Assembly (NCBI RefSeq): GCF_947497695.1
Contig: NZ_CANMHM010000003.1
Coordinates: forward strand, 186,001-250,000
Source of the DNA: an uncultured Polaribacter sp.
Lineage (GTDB): Bacteria; Bacteroidota; Bacteroidia; Flavobacteriales; Flavobacteriaceae
Length of the DNA: 64,000 bases
Reading direction: 5' to 3'
Position numbers and translations under genes: made by a program. Shown piece by piece: positions 1-7,919 of this stretch. Every line of letters begins with the position of its first letter. Position 1 is the stretch's first letter. The notes beneath the pieces were generated by a model that saw nothing but the letters and a program-made list of their open reading frames with translations, made no database searches and was not told where the DNA came from.

Positions 1-180
1 AATTTTAGCAACATCGATATTTAATTGTTTGATGATTTGTTTGCCTTTTTTAGATTGTAAAGCAGCAAATAAAAAGACGTTTTTTTTATCAAATTGAATC
101 ACTTTTAAAACAGCACTATTGCATAAATTACAAACGCTATCAAATAAAATAACCTTTTTGTTTTTAGGAATATCAAACAT
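1..180 (-). CDS. DCC-family (DUF393) thiol-disulfide oxidoreductase, 3' end missing
   Basis: The reverse strand opens with ATG at 180 and reads for 60 codons to the window edge without a stop, so the C-terminal part lies outside. Residues 10-20 read LFDSVCNLCNS, which carries the DxxCxxC motif that names the DCC (DUF393) family of thioredoxin-like proteins of about 130 residues. The usual motif is DGVCNLCN; here Gly is replaced by Ser. The family is a predicted thiol-disulfide oxidoreductase with few characterised members. A consensus -7 box (TACCTTTG) sits on the same strand at 206-213, giving a leader of roughly 20 nt and supporting this start. The gene is divergent from the ABC exporter operon. 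Confidence 0.85.
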   Translation of the reverse strand, partial: MFDIPKNKKVILFDSVCNLCNSAVLKVIQFDKKNVFLFAALQSKKGKQIIKQLNIDVAKI

Positions 181-205
181 ATTAATATTTGTGAATTAAT
201 GAAAA

Positions 206-213
206 CAAAGGTA
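206..213 (-). promoter_or_regulatory. -7 box of the DCC-family gene
   Basis: Reverse-strand TACCTTTG matches the Bacteroidota -7 consensus TAnnTTTG exactly, 25 bp before the ATG at 180. No convincing -33 TTG was seen. Confidence 0.55.
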
Positions 214-362
214 CTTTAACTTTTTTAGTTATTTTTTGGTAACATTTTGTTTATTTATCTACCTCAAGTAAAAATGGGTTCAATTAAATCTTTCCCTTTT
301 AACACAAAATTAGTATCAATAATCAATAGCAATCAATACTTTAGTCTAAAATTAGCCAACCA

Positions 363-1049
363 TTGATTAAAATAGAAAAACTTCACAAATCTTATCCTAT
401 TGGTAAGGATTCACTTCACGTTTTAAAAGGAATTGATTTACATATTAAAGAAGGCGAATTTGTTGCTATTATGGGGTCTTCTGGTTCAGGAAAATCTACA
501 TTATTAAATATTGTTGGTTTGTTAGATGAGCATGATGAAGGAGATTATTATTTAAACGGACAATTAATCAAAAATTTGAATGAGAAAAAAGCTGCCATTT
601 TAAGAAATAAATTCTTGGGCTTTGTTTTTCAATCTTTCAACTTAATATCTTACAAAACAGCTTTAGAAAACGTTGCATTACCCTTGTATTATAAAGGGAT
701 GAAACGAAAAGAACGTTTGCAAATTGCCTTAGATTATTTAGAAAAAGTAGGTTTAAAAGATTGGGCAAATCATTTACCAAACGAACTTTCTGGCGGACAA
801 AAACAACGTGTTGCTATTGCAAGAGCCTTGGTTACAAAACCCAAAGTGGTTTTAGCAGATGAACCTACAGGAGCATTAGATTCTACCACAACAGATTCTG
901 TAATTGACCTTTTAAAAGACATCAATGAAGAAGGAATGACCGTTTTTGTAATTACCCATGAAGAAGAAGTTGCAGCACAAACCAAAAGAATTGTGCGTTT
1001 AAAAGATGGTGTTATTATTAGTGATGAGTTAACGAAATCAAAAAAATAG
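363..1049 (+). CDS. ABC transporter ATP-binding protein, MacB/LolD type
   Basis: A 228-residue ATPase of the MacB/LolD family that powers an exporter acting across the envelope. Walker A GSSGSGKST is at residues 38-46, the signature LSGGQ near 142, and Walker B followed by DEPTGALD near 163. Family length is about 220-230, so it is complete. The start is TTG at 363; no ATG is available and the family N-terminus (IKIEKLHKSY) begins right there. It heads a four-gene operon with two FtsX-type permeases and a periplasmic adaptor. The gap to the next gene is 82 bp. The substrate cannot be told from sequence; a peptide, lipid, siderophore or drug is possible. Confidence 0.9.
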   Translation: MIKIEKLHKSYPIGKDSLHVLKGIDLHIKEGEFVAIMGSSGSGKSTLLNIVGLLDEHDEGDYYLNGQLIKNLNEKKAAILRNKFLGFVFQSFNLISYKTALENVALPLYYKGMKRKERLQIALDYLEKVGLKDWANHLPNELSGGQKQRVAIARALVTKPKVVLADEPTGALDSTTTDSVIDLLKDINEEGMTVFVITHEEEVAAQTKRIVRLKDGVIISDELTKSKK

Positions 1050-1131
1050 AAATTAAAGTTTAAATATTAAAAATACTCATTTCAAAGTTGATAAACAATT
1101 ACAGGCTTAAACAATTATACAATAAAAAATA

Positions 1132-2364
1132 ATGTTTGATTTAGATCGTTGGAGAGAAATTTTTCAGAGCATTAATAAAAACAGGTTGCGTTCTGTAATG
1201 TCTGGTTTTACAGTGGCTTTTGCTATCTTATTATTCACGTTACTTTTTGGAATTGTAAGTGGTTTAAGCAATTCTTTTAAAAGTGCCTTTAAAGATGATG
1301 CTCAGAATTCTATGAGAGTGCGTGTTTGGAAAACCTCAAAACCCTACAAAGGGTTACAAACAGGCAGAAGCATACAATTAACCAATAAAGAATATGATTT
1401 TGTTGGAAAAGAATATGAAGATAAAATTCAATATCAAACAGCAAGAATAAATAAAAGTGTTGTTATAAAATATCAAAATAATGCAGACAGCTATCGTTTA
1501 AAGGGTGTGCACCCAGATCATCAATTTTTAGAAAAAACAATGATTGATGAGGGGCGTTATATAAACCAAAGAGATTTAAAAGAAAAAGCGAAAGTAATCG
1601 TAATTGGTAGGTTGCTTAAACAAGATTTATTTGGCGAAAAACCAGCTTTAAATAAACGAGTAAATGTAAATGGAAGTTCTTTTTTAGTTATTGGTGTTTT
1701 TTCTGATGAAGGAGGAGATAATGAAGAAAGACAAGCTTATATGCCAGTTACTACAGCACAAATGATGTATGGTAATAATGATTACATCAATCAAATTGTA
1801 TTAAGCTATCAAACAAATTTAAGTTTAGAGGCTGCTATTGCTTTTGGTGATAAAATGGAGCGTGATTTACGTAGTAAAATGAGTATTCATCCAGATGATC
1901 AAAGTGCACTTTCTGTTAGAAATATGGCAGAAGCAAACAAAAATGTGGGTATGTTTATGTTTGTTTTATATGCAATAGTGATTTTAGTAGGTTCTGGTAC
2001 TTTAATAGCAGGTATTATTGGTATAAGTAATATTATGATTTTTGTGATTAAAGAACGTACAAAAGAATTCGGAATTAGAAAAGCTTTAGGAGCATCACCA
2101 GCATCTATTGTTGGTATGGTTGTGCAAGAATCTGTTTTAATTACAACAATTGCAGGATATTTAGGGTTGTCTTTAGGTACTTATATTTTAACATTTATTG
2201 GTGATAGTTTAGAAAAAGAGTATTTTATTAAAGACCCAAGTGTAAGTACTGAAATTGTAATAGGAGCAACAGTTGTTTTAATTTTATCAGGATTAATTGC
2301 AGGGTATGTTCCTGCAAAAAGAGCTGCAAACATCAAACCTATTGTAGCATTAAGAGCAGATTAA
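1132..2364 (+). CDS. ABC transporter permease, MacB/FtsX type (first of two)
   Basis: A 410-residue permease with the MacB architecture: one membrane helix near residues 21-46, a large periplasmic core domain (about 50-265), then three C-terminal helices of the FtsX domain (about 278-305, 330-355, 375-400). The cytoplasmic coupling stretch KERTKEFGIRKALGA near 305 is typical of the family. It follows the ATPase gene and lies 2 bp before a paralogue, so the working exporter is probably a heterodimer of the two permeases with an ATPase dimer. MacB-type proteins work as mechanotransmitters moving substrates from the periplasm outward rather than carrying them across the inner membrane; that is family knowledge. 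Confidence 0.88.
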   Translation: MFDLDRWREIFQSINKNRLRSVMSGFTVAFAILLFTLLFGIVSGLSNSFKSAFKDDAQNSMRVRVWKTSKPYKGLQTGRSIQLTNKEYDFVGKEYEDKIQYQTARINKSVVIKYQNNADSYRLKGVHPDHQFLEKTMIDEGRYINQRDLKEKAKVIVIGRLLKQDLFGEKPALNKRVNVNGSSFLVIGVFSDEGGDNEERQAYMPVTTAQMMYGNNDYINQIVLSYQTNLSLEAAIAFGDKMERDLRSKMSIHPDDQSALSVRNMAEANKNVGMFMFVLYAIVILVGSGTLIAGIIGISNIMIFVIKERTKEFGIRKALGASPASIVGMVVQESVLITTIAGYLGLSLGTYILTFIGDSLEKEYFIKDPSVSTEIVIGATVVLILSGLIAGYVPAKRAANIKPIVALRAD

Positions 2365-2366
2365 TT

Positions 2367-3611
2367 ATGAGGTTTTTATTCGATTCTGATACATGGCAAG
2401 AAATTTACGGAAGTATTCGTAAAAATAAAGTACGAACAGGAATTACTATTATTGGTGTTTTATGGGGCATTTTTTTACTTGTAGTTTTATTGGGAGCAGC
2501 TAGAGGAATGGAAAATGGGTTTAAAAAATTGTTTGGCGATTTTGCAACCAATAGTGTTTTTGTATGGACACAGGCAACAGATACTCCTTTTAAAGGTTTT
2601 CAAAAAGGGAGAAGGTTTACTTTAAACACCAATGATATTGAGGTGTTAAAATCTCAATATTCTAAAGAAATTAAACTTTTAGCACCTAGAAATCAAACTA
2701 ATAATTTAATTACACATAATTTTAAATCAGGTAGTTTTAAAGTAAGTGGTGATTACCCTATTTTAGATCAAATTCAGAAAAAGAAACTTATTTATGGGCG
2801 TTTTTTAAACGAAAACGATATTTTATCAACGGCAAAAGTTACTGTGATTTCAGAGGATATGTACAAACAATTGTTTAATAAAGGAACAATGCCTATAGGA
2901 GAGTACATTAAAATTAATGCCATCAATTATAAGGTAATTGGTGTTTATGAGCCTTCTAGTACTATTAATTTTGATGGAGATTGTGCATACATACCTTTTT
3001 CAACTTTTAAAAAAGTGTACAATACTGCCAATAAAATAGATTGGATGATGATTACTGCCAATGAAGGAACAGATATTGCCCAAATGGAAAGTGATATTTT
3101 GTTAACTCTAAAAAGTTTACATAAAGTACATCCTGAAGACAAAAGAGCTTTTGGAAGTGTAAATTTAGGAAAAGAAATAGGCAAAGTAACAGGCTTTTTA
3201 ACAGGCATGCAGTTTTTAACTTGGTTTGTTGGTATTGCAACCTTAATTGCTGGTGTTTTTGCTATCGGTAATATTTTGTTAATTACCGTAAAAGAACGTA
3301 CTAAAGAAATAGGAATTCGAAGAGCTTTGGGAGCAACTCCTAAAAGCATCAAACAACAAATTATTTTAGAATCTGTCTTTTTAACAACAATTGCTGGTAT
3401 GCTAGGAATTGTATTTGGTGGATTAACCTTGTTTATCATCGATTTAAAATTCGGACAAGGAGTTGATGCAGCTTTGGTAAACCCCACAGTAAATATTCCA
3501 ATAATATTAATTGCATTAGTCGTATTAATTATTTTAGGTACTTTAATAGGTTTAATTCCTGCACACATGGCAACTGTTATAAAACCTATAGAAGCATTAA
3601 GAGAAGAATAA
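2367..3611 (+). CDS. ABC transporter permease, MacB/FtsX type (second of two)
   Basis: A 414-residue paralogue of the preceding permease, same layout: N-terminal helix near residues 22-46, periplasmic MacB core domain, three C-terminal FtsX helices. The coupling stretch KERTKEIGIRRALGA occurs near residue 309. It starts 2 bp after the first permease and 14 bp before the adaptor gene, so it is clearly co-transcribed. The periplasmic cores of the two permeases differ considerably, which argues for a heterodimer and against a recent duplication. Confidence 0.88.
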   Translation: MRFLFDSDTWQEIYGSIRKNKVRTGITIIGVLWGIFLLVVLLGAARGMENGFKKLFGDFATNSVFVWTQATDTPFKGFQKGRRFTLNTNDIEVLKSQYSKEIKLLAPRNQTNNLITHNFKSGSFKVSGDYPILDQIQKKKLIYGRFLNENDILSTAKVTVISEDMYKQLFNKGTMPIGEYIKINAINYKVIGVYEPSSTINFDGDCAYIPFSTFKKVYNTANKIDWMMITANEGTDIAQMESDILLTLKSLHKVHPEDKRAFGSVNLGKEIGKVTGFLTGMQFLTWFVGIATLIAGVFAIGNILLITVKERTKEIGIRRALGATPKSIKQQIILESVFLTTIAGMLGIVFGGLTLFIIDLKFGQGVDAALVNPTVNIPIILIALVVLIILGTLIGLIPAHMATVIKPIEALREE

Positions 3612-3625
3612 ACAAACAATAAATT

Positions 3626-4753
3626 ATGAGTAAAAGAGCAAAAATCATTTTAATAGTAATTGCAGTATTATTTATCGTTGCATTACTTTGGTTCTTTAAA
3701 AAGAATCAAAAAAGTATTGTACAATTTGAAACTGAAACACCTTTTAAAACCACTATTGTTAAAAAAACAGTGGCAACAGGTAAAGTGATTCCTTTAGAAG
3801 AAATAGAAATTAAACCTCAAATTACAGGTATTATTGATAAAATATTACTTTTAGAAGGAGCAAAAGTTAAAAAAGGAGATTTAATTGCAAGGGTAAGAGT
3901 TGTACCTAATGAGCAATCTTTAATTAGTGCAAAAGGTAGAGTAGATAATATTAGAATTCGTTTAAGCAATGCAGAAATATCTTATAAGAGAAATAAAAAT
4001 CTATTTGAAAAAGGCGTTATTTCTAGAGCAGCATTTGAAAATATAGAATTGACCTATGCTCAAACAAAACAAGATTTAAAAAATGCACAAAACGATTATC
4101 AGATTATTAAAAGAGGGTCTTCTGGTTCTGGAGCTTCTGCAAATACAAATATTATGGCACAAATGTCTGGTACTATTTTAGAAATTCCTGTAAAAGAAGG
4201 AGACCAAGTAATACAATCTAACAATTTTAATGCAGGTACAACCATTGCATCTATTGCAGACATGAGTAAAATGATTTTTGAAGGTAAAGTTGATGAATCT
4301 GAAGTGGGTAAATTAGTAAGTGGAACTGCAATTCAAGTTTCTATAGGTGCTATTGAAGGGAAAAAGTTTCCTGCAAAACTAAACTTTATAGCTCCAAAAG
4401 GAACAGAGGAAAATGGAGCAGTACAATTTAAAATTAAAGCAGATATTTCTTTAGATAATAATTTTTTTATTAGAGCTGGTTATAGTGCAAATGCAGATAT
4501 TGTTTTAGAAAAAAAAGACAGTGTTTTAGCAATTAGAGAAGCTCTTTTAAAGTTTGATAAAAAAACAGAAGAACCTTATGTAGAAGTAAAAATAGGAGAA
4601 GATAAATTTGAAAAGAAAAATTTAAAACTAGGAACTTCTGATGGCGAAAATGTTGAAATTTTAGAAGGAGTTACTGCAAATGATGAAATTAAAATTTGGA
4701 ACAAAGCTTCTTTAGAAGATAAGAAAAGTGATAAAAAGAGGATGAAAAGATAA
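3626..4753 (+). CDS. Periplasmic adaptor subunit (HlyD/MacA family)
   Basis: A 375-residue membrane fusion protein. A single N-terminal membrane anchor covers residues 6-24. The barrel-sandwich (lipoyl-like) halves flank an alpha-hairpin at about 105-160 containing NEQSLISAKG and ISRAAFENIELTYAQTKQDL. The beta-barrel domain follows from about 210. The tail is Lys-rich. It would link the MacB-like permeases to an outer-membrane TolC-type channel. No TolC homologue is in this window, so the channel must be encoded elsewhere. The operon ends here with a hairpin terminator. Confidence 0.87.
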   Translation: MSKRAKIILIVIAVLFIVALLWFFKKNQKSIVQFETETPFKTTIVKKTVATGKVIPLEEIEIKPQITGIIDKILLLEGAKVKKGDLIARVRVVPNEQSLISAKGRVDNIRIRLSNAEISYKRNKNLFEKGVISRAAFENIELTYAQTKQDLKNAQNDYQIIKRGSSGSGASANTNIMAQMSGTILEIPVKEGDQVIQSNNFNAGTTIASIADMSKMIFEGKVDESEVGKLVSGTAIQVSIGAIEGKKFPAKLNFIAPKGTEENGAVQFKIKADISLDNNFFIRAGYSANADIVLEKKDSVLAIREALLKFDKKTEEPYVEVKIGEDKFEKKNLKLGTSDGENVEILEGVTANDEIKIWNKASLEDKKSDKKRMKR

Positions 4754-4774
4754 TAATTTTTAATAGGATGTTTT

Positions 4775-4812
4775 AAAAAGGAACTCAATTTTTGGGCTCT
4801 TTTTTTTTTTAT
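4775..4812 (+). terminator. Rho-independent terminator after the exporter operon
   Basis: AAAAAGGA and CTC (4775-4786) pair with GGG and TCTTTTTT (4794-4805) around an AATTTTT loop, with one A-C mismatch and G-T wobbles, followed by a run of T to 4812. Confidence 0.6.
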
Positions 4813-5059
4813 TTATACCTTTAAATAGTTAATTATATTAGCTAAACTAAAACTTTTAGATATGTAGTTTATTCAATGAAATTTTAAAAATCGTTTTATT
4901 TCTCTTGAGTTTAAATAATACATAAAAAAGGTTTTAAAAATGAAGTTATTCTAAAACATACAGCTAAATTAAATTACCATTCAGTAAATCAGTATTTTAG
5001 AAAATAAATAGCAATCATTATTAATTATAAAAAAATAGCGTTTAATAGAAAAAACTCAC

Positions 5060-5067
5060 TATATTTG
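5060..5067 (+). promoter_or_regulatory. -7 box of the ribosomal protein operon
   Basis: TATATTTG followed by C is a perfect TAnnTTTG box 33 bp before the rpsF ATG. Confidence 0.65.
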
Positions 5068-5099
5068 CAGCCTTAAAATAAACATTAAATAATTAATTT

Positions 5100-5441
5100 A
5101 TGAATCATTACGAAACTGTTTTCATTTTGAATCCCGTTTTATCTGACACTCAGATAAAGGAGACAGTACAAAAGTTCGAAGATTATTTAGTTTCTAAAGG
5201 AGCTGAAATGATCTCAAAAGAAGATTGGGGCTTAAAAAAATTAGCCTATCCAATTCAAAAGAAAAAAAGTGGTTTTTATCACTTATTAGAATTTAAAATT
5301 GCTGGAGAAGAAATTTCTGCATTTGAGTTAGAATTTAGAAGAGATGATAGCATTATGCGTTATCTTACTATTAAATTAGACAAACATGCTGCAGCTTGGG
5401 CAAAAATTAGATCAGAACGTGTTAAATCTATAAAAAAATAA
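5100..5441 (+). CDS. rpsF: 30S ribosomal protein S6
   Basis: A 113-residue S6 protein of the central platform of the small subunit. It opens with NHYETVFILNP, the standard bS6 N-terminus, and holds the family stretch WGLKKLAYPIQKKKSGFYH. It leads the classical rpsF-rpsR-rplI operon, 3 bp before rpsR, where S6 and S18 bind 16S rRNA as a heterodimer. In many bacteria the S6-S18 pair represses its own operon through a leader structure; the leader here is only about 30 nt and no such structure was recognised. Confidence 0.97.
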   Translation: MNHYETVFILNPVLSDTQIKETVQKFEDYLVSKGAEMISKEDWGLKKLAYPIQKKKSGFYHLLEFKIAGEEISAFELEFRRDDSIMRYLTIKLDKHAAAWAKIRSERVKSIKK

Positions 5442-5444
5442 CAA

Positions 5445-5741
5445 ATGGCTACAATAGAACAACAATCAAAAGGTGGTAAATCTGCTGACGTTAGATATTT
5501 AACGCCATTAGATATAGACACTAAAAAAGAAGCAAAATACTGTAGATTTAAGAAAAAAGGCATTAAATATATAGATTATAAAGATGCAGATTTCTTAATG
5601 TATTTAGTAAACGAACAAGGTAAAATTTTACCAAGACGTTTAACAGGAACATCATTAAAATATCAACGTAAAGTTGCACAAGCAATTAAAAGGTCTCGTC
5701 ATTTGGCGTTAATGCCTTACGTTGGAGATTTGTTAAAATAA
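5445..5741 (+). CDS. rpsR: 30S ribosomal protein S18
   Basis: A 98-residue S18 protein. The core reads YRCxF-like as [21 protein letters not shown], then [24 protein letters not shown], the rRNA-binding signature of the family. The N-terminal extension of about 25 residues ([16 protein letters not shown]) is usual in Bacteroidota. It lies between rpsF and rplI with short gaps (3 and 15 bp). Confidence 0.97.
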   Translation: MATIEQQSKGGKSADVRYLTPLDIDTKKEAKYCRFKKKGIKYIDYKDADFLMYLVNEQGKILPRRLTGTSLKYQRKVAQAIKRSRHLALMPYVGDLLK

Positions 5742-5756
5742 AAAATACGTAGAGAC

Positions 5757-6206
5757 ATGGAATTGATATTAAGACAAGACGTAGAAAATTTAGGATTTAA
5801 AGATGATGTTGTATCTGTGAAAAATGGATATGGTAGAAACTTTTTAATACCTACAAAACAAGCAGTTTTAGCAACTTCATCTGCAAAGAAAGTTTTAGCA
5901 GAGAATTTAAAACAACGTGCTTATAAAGAAGCTAAATTAATTGAAGACGCAAATGCAATTGCTGAAACAGTTAAAGGATATGAAATTAAAATTGCATCTA
6001 AAGTTGGTTCTGGAGACAAATTATTTGGTTCTATAAACAACATAGATTTAGCTGCAGCACTTGCAAAAGCAGGAACAGATTTAGATAAGAAATTTATTAA
6101 AGTTGTTGGTGGTTCTGTAAAAAGATTAGGTAAATACGATGCATCTGTAAGATTACATAGAGCAGTAATTGCTGATATTACTTTTGAAGTTGTTGCTGAA
6201 AAGTAA
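5757..6206 (+). CDS. rplI: 50S ribosomal protein L9
   Basis: A 149-residue L9 protein: N-terminal rRNA-binding domain starting MELILRQDVENLGFKDDVVSVKNGYGRNFL with the family GYGRNFL motif at residues 24-30, a connecting helix, and a C-terminal domain ending in the HRAVIADITFEV strand. Full length compared with the family. A strong terminator follows 20 bp downstream and closes the operon. Confidence 0.97.
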   Translation: MELILRQDVENLGFKDDVVSVKNGYGRNFLIPTKQAVLATSSAKKVLAENLKQRAYKEAKLIEDANAIAETVKGYEIKIASKVGSGDKLFGSINNIDLAAALAKAGTDLDKKFIKVVGGSVKRLGKYDASVRLHRAVIADITFEVVAEK

Positions 6207-6225
6207 ACACCTTTAAATAATTTAC

Positions 6226-6257
6226 AAAAAAGCTCGTTAGAAATAACGAGCTTTTTT
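6226..6257 (+). terminator. Rho-independent terminator of rpsF-rpsR-rplI
   Basis: A perfect 14-bp stem (AAAAAAGCTCGTTA with TAACGAGCTTTTTT) and GAAA tetraloop, ending in its own T run. Confidence 0.92.
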
Positions 6258-6310
6258 ATTGTTAAACAAAGTATAGTTACAAATTATAAAGCCCAACTTT
6301 ATTACTTATT

Positions 6311-6781
6311 ATGAAATACAGACAATTAACCAAAGAACAATTTGAAAGTTTGCATGAAGATTTTGCACGTTTTTTAGCAACACAAAGCATAGATGCTAAA
6401 GAATGGAGCCAAATAAAAACAGAAAAACTAGACGTAGCAGAAGAAGTGATGAATGTTTTTTCTGATGTAGTTTGGGACGATGTTTTAACAAAAACCAATT
6501 ATGTAGAGCATTTCTCAAAAACATCTGTAAACTTATTTAAGTGTGATGCAGTAGAAATTCATAGAATTGCCATTAAAATAACTTGGGATATTAATTTACT
6601 AGAACAAGAAGGTTTTGAGTGGTTAATGCAAAACCCAATGGATAATTCTGTTGAGATTTTTAGAGGTTCTAAACCTTATAATCAAGAAGATAGAAATACT
6701 GAAATTTTCGATTTAATAGAAAAAGGAAGTAGCATTTCTAAAGGAGAAATTTTCGAATATTTTAATCAGTTAGTTTCTTAG
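6311..6781 (+). CDS. Bacteroidota-specific small protein, DUF6495-like
   Basis: A 156-residue soluble acidic protein with no signal peptide and no membrane helix. It begins MKYRQLTKEQFESLHEDFARFL and carries SIDAKEWSQIK, VWDDVLTKTNYVEHFSK and a C-terminal DLIEKGSSISKGEIFEYF. I recognise this as the protein family found next to housekeeping genes across Flavobacteriia (DUF6495, from memory); no function is known to me. It follows the ribosomal terminator by 53 bp and is likely transcribed separately. Confidence 0.7.
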   Translation: MKYRQLTKEQFESLHEDFARFLATQSIDAKEWSQIKTEKLDVAEEVMNVFSDVVWDDVLTKTNYVEHFSKTSVNLFKCDAVEIHRIAIKITWDINLLEQEGFEWLMQNPMDNSVEIFRGSKPYNQEDRNTEIFDLIEKGSSISKGEIFEYFNQLVS

Positions 6782-6844
6782 TAATCTAGTTATTACTATT
6801 TATTTACAGCAATCAAACACCTTTTAGCTTTATAAATCGTTAAA

Positions 6845-6895
6845 CGGTTCGTCTATACTTAATTGTATTTCAGCTACACTTTATTTTATCTTATC
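6845..6895 (+). promoter_or_regulatory. Putative LytTR-type operator before the NO-sensor operon
   Basis: Three nine-base elements start exactly 21 bp apart: CGGTTCGTC (6845), TATTTCAGC (6866), TATCTTATC (6887). The first, with its flank CTATAC, resembles the CCGTTCGTC box bound by the LytTR regulator AlgR and matches the element repeated before genes at 19073 and 26274. The presumed -7 box begins at 6927, 61 bp after the middle element. The regulator encoded at the end of this operon (12394-13104) is the obvious candidate, implying autoregulation. Inferred from pattern only. Confidence 0.55.
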
Positions 6896-6926
6896 AGCAA
6901 ATTAAATAATACAAAACCTTTTATAT

Positions 6927-6934
6927 TATCATTG
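6927..6934 (+). promoter_or_regulatory. Probable -7 box of the sensor operon
   Basis: TATCATTG matches TAnnTTTG with one mismatch, 29 bp before the first ATG of the operon at 6964. Confidence 0.4.
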
Positions 6935-6963
6935 CTAGATATAACTCTAGCAACTAAAATAAA

Positions 6964-7377
6964 ATGACTAAAAATTTAAAAATATTATTAATAGAAGATA
7001 ATTTAATTGAAATAATGAAAATGAAACGTACCATTTCATTATTAGAATTAAAACATACTATTATAGAGGCTAAAAATGGAGAAGAAGGTTTACAATTTTT
7101 AGAAGATAAAAGCTATTTACCCGATTTAATTTTATTAGATTTAAACATGCCTAAAATGAGTGGTATTGAATTTTTATCAATCTTAAAAAACGATAAAAAT
7201 TTGTGTCACATACCCACAGTTATTTTAACAACCTCAGACAATCAAAAAGATTTAGAAGAGTGTTATAAAATAGGGGTTTCTGGTTATGTTTTAAAACCAC
7301 TAAAATACGATGATTATGTTAAAAAGATAACTGCTGTTTTAGCCTATTGGAGTATTAATGAATTAAAAGAATATTAA
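6964..7377 (+). CDS. Single-domain response regulator (receiver only)
   Basis: A 137-residue CheY/Rcp1-like receiver with no output domain. Acidic pair E11-D12, phosphoacceptor D59 (in LILLDLNMPK), T89-T90 and K111 (VLKPLK) are all in place. It is the first gene of the signalling operon, 2 bp before the H-NOX gene. Receivers without output domains act by protein-protein contact, as a phosphate sink, or as a relay intermediate to an Hpt; the Hpt five genes downstream makes the relay role plausible. It could accept phosphate from either kinase of the operon. Confidence 0.92.
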   Translation: MTKNLKILLIEDNLIEIMKMKRTISLLELKHTIIEAKNGEEGLQFLEDKSYLPDLILLDLNMPKMSGIEFLSILKNDKNLCHIPTVILTTSDNQKDLEECYKIGVSGYVLKPLKYDDYVKKITAVLAYWSINELKEY

Positions 7378-7379
7378 GA

Positions 7380-7919
7380 ATGAAAGGAATTGTTTTTACA
7401 GAATTTTTAGATTTAGTAGAAGAAAAATTTGGATTAGAAGTGGTAGATAAAATTATTTCAGATTCTAATTTAGCATCTGAAGGAGTTTATACCTCGATAG
7501 GTACTTATAGTTTTTCTGAAATGTTACAACTATTACAACATTTAAGTACATACACAAAAATTTCTATAGATAATTTACTTTTAGTGTATGGAGAACATTT
7601 TTTTAGTGTTATCGAAACAAGTTATCCAGGATTATTGGCAACTTATAAAGACCCAATAGAAATGATTTCTTCTATAGAAAACCATATTCATGTAGAGGTT
7701 CGTAAAATTTATCCAGATGCAGAATTACCTACTTTTATTGTTGAAGAAAAAACTGCAGATGCTGTAATTATGCTTTATAAATCTAGTAGAGCCATGCACC
7801 ATTTTGGGTTGGGCTTAATGAATAAAACTTTCGAGCATTTTAATACGAAAGCAACTATAGCTTTAGAAAAAATTAAAGAAGATGGTACAGAAGTTCGGTT
7901 TATTGTGCGTAAAAATTAA
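7380..7919 (+). CDS. H-NOX (HNOB) haem-binding nitric oxide sensor
   Basis: A 179-residue stand-alone H-NOX domain protein. It starts MKGIVF like family members. The candidate proximal haem ligand is H102 (ENHIHVEVRKIYP), followed by the conserved Pro of YPDAELP at 112, and the haem-propionate motif YxSxR is present as Y133-K-S135-S-R137. Length and residue numbers fit bacterial H-NOX proteins closely. The family binds NO on ferrous haem (in anaerobes also oxygen) and controls a kinase or cyclic-di-GMP enzyme. The next gene, a histidine kinase, overlaps its stop codon by 1 nt, the usual H-NOX/kinase arrangement. Ligand choice cannot be read from sequence. Confidence 0.9.
   Translation: MKGIVFTEFLDLVEEKFGLEVVDKIISDSNLASEGVYTSIGTYSFSEMLQLLQHLSTYTKISIDNLLLVYGEHFFSVIETSYPGLLATYKDPIEMISSIENHIHVEVRKIYPDAELPTFIVEEKTADAVIMLYKSSRAMHHFGLGLMNKTFEHFNTKATIALEKIKEDGTEVRFIVRKN

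Larger units (their letters stand above)
4754..5099. other. Intergenic region, ABC operon to rpsF
   Basis: 346 bp without a gene. It holds the terminator of the exporter operon (4775-4812) and, at its far end, the rpsF -7 box (5060-5067). The middle is AT-rich and no conserved structure was recognised. Confidence 0.6.

Noticed and set aside
2945..3619. 224-codon open frame antisense to the second permease
   Set aside because: Shadow of a real membrane-protein gene; composition bias (Ile, Lys, Pro) comes from the reverse complement of hydrophobic codons.
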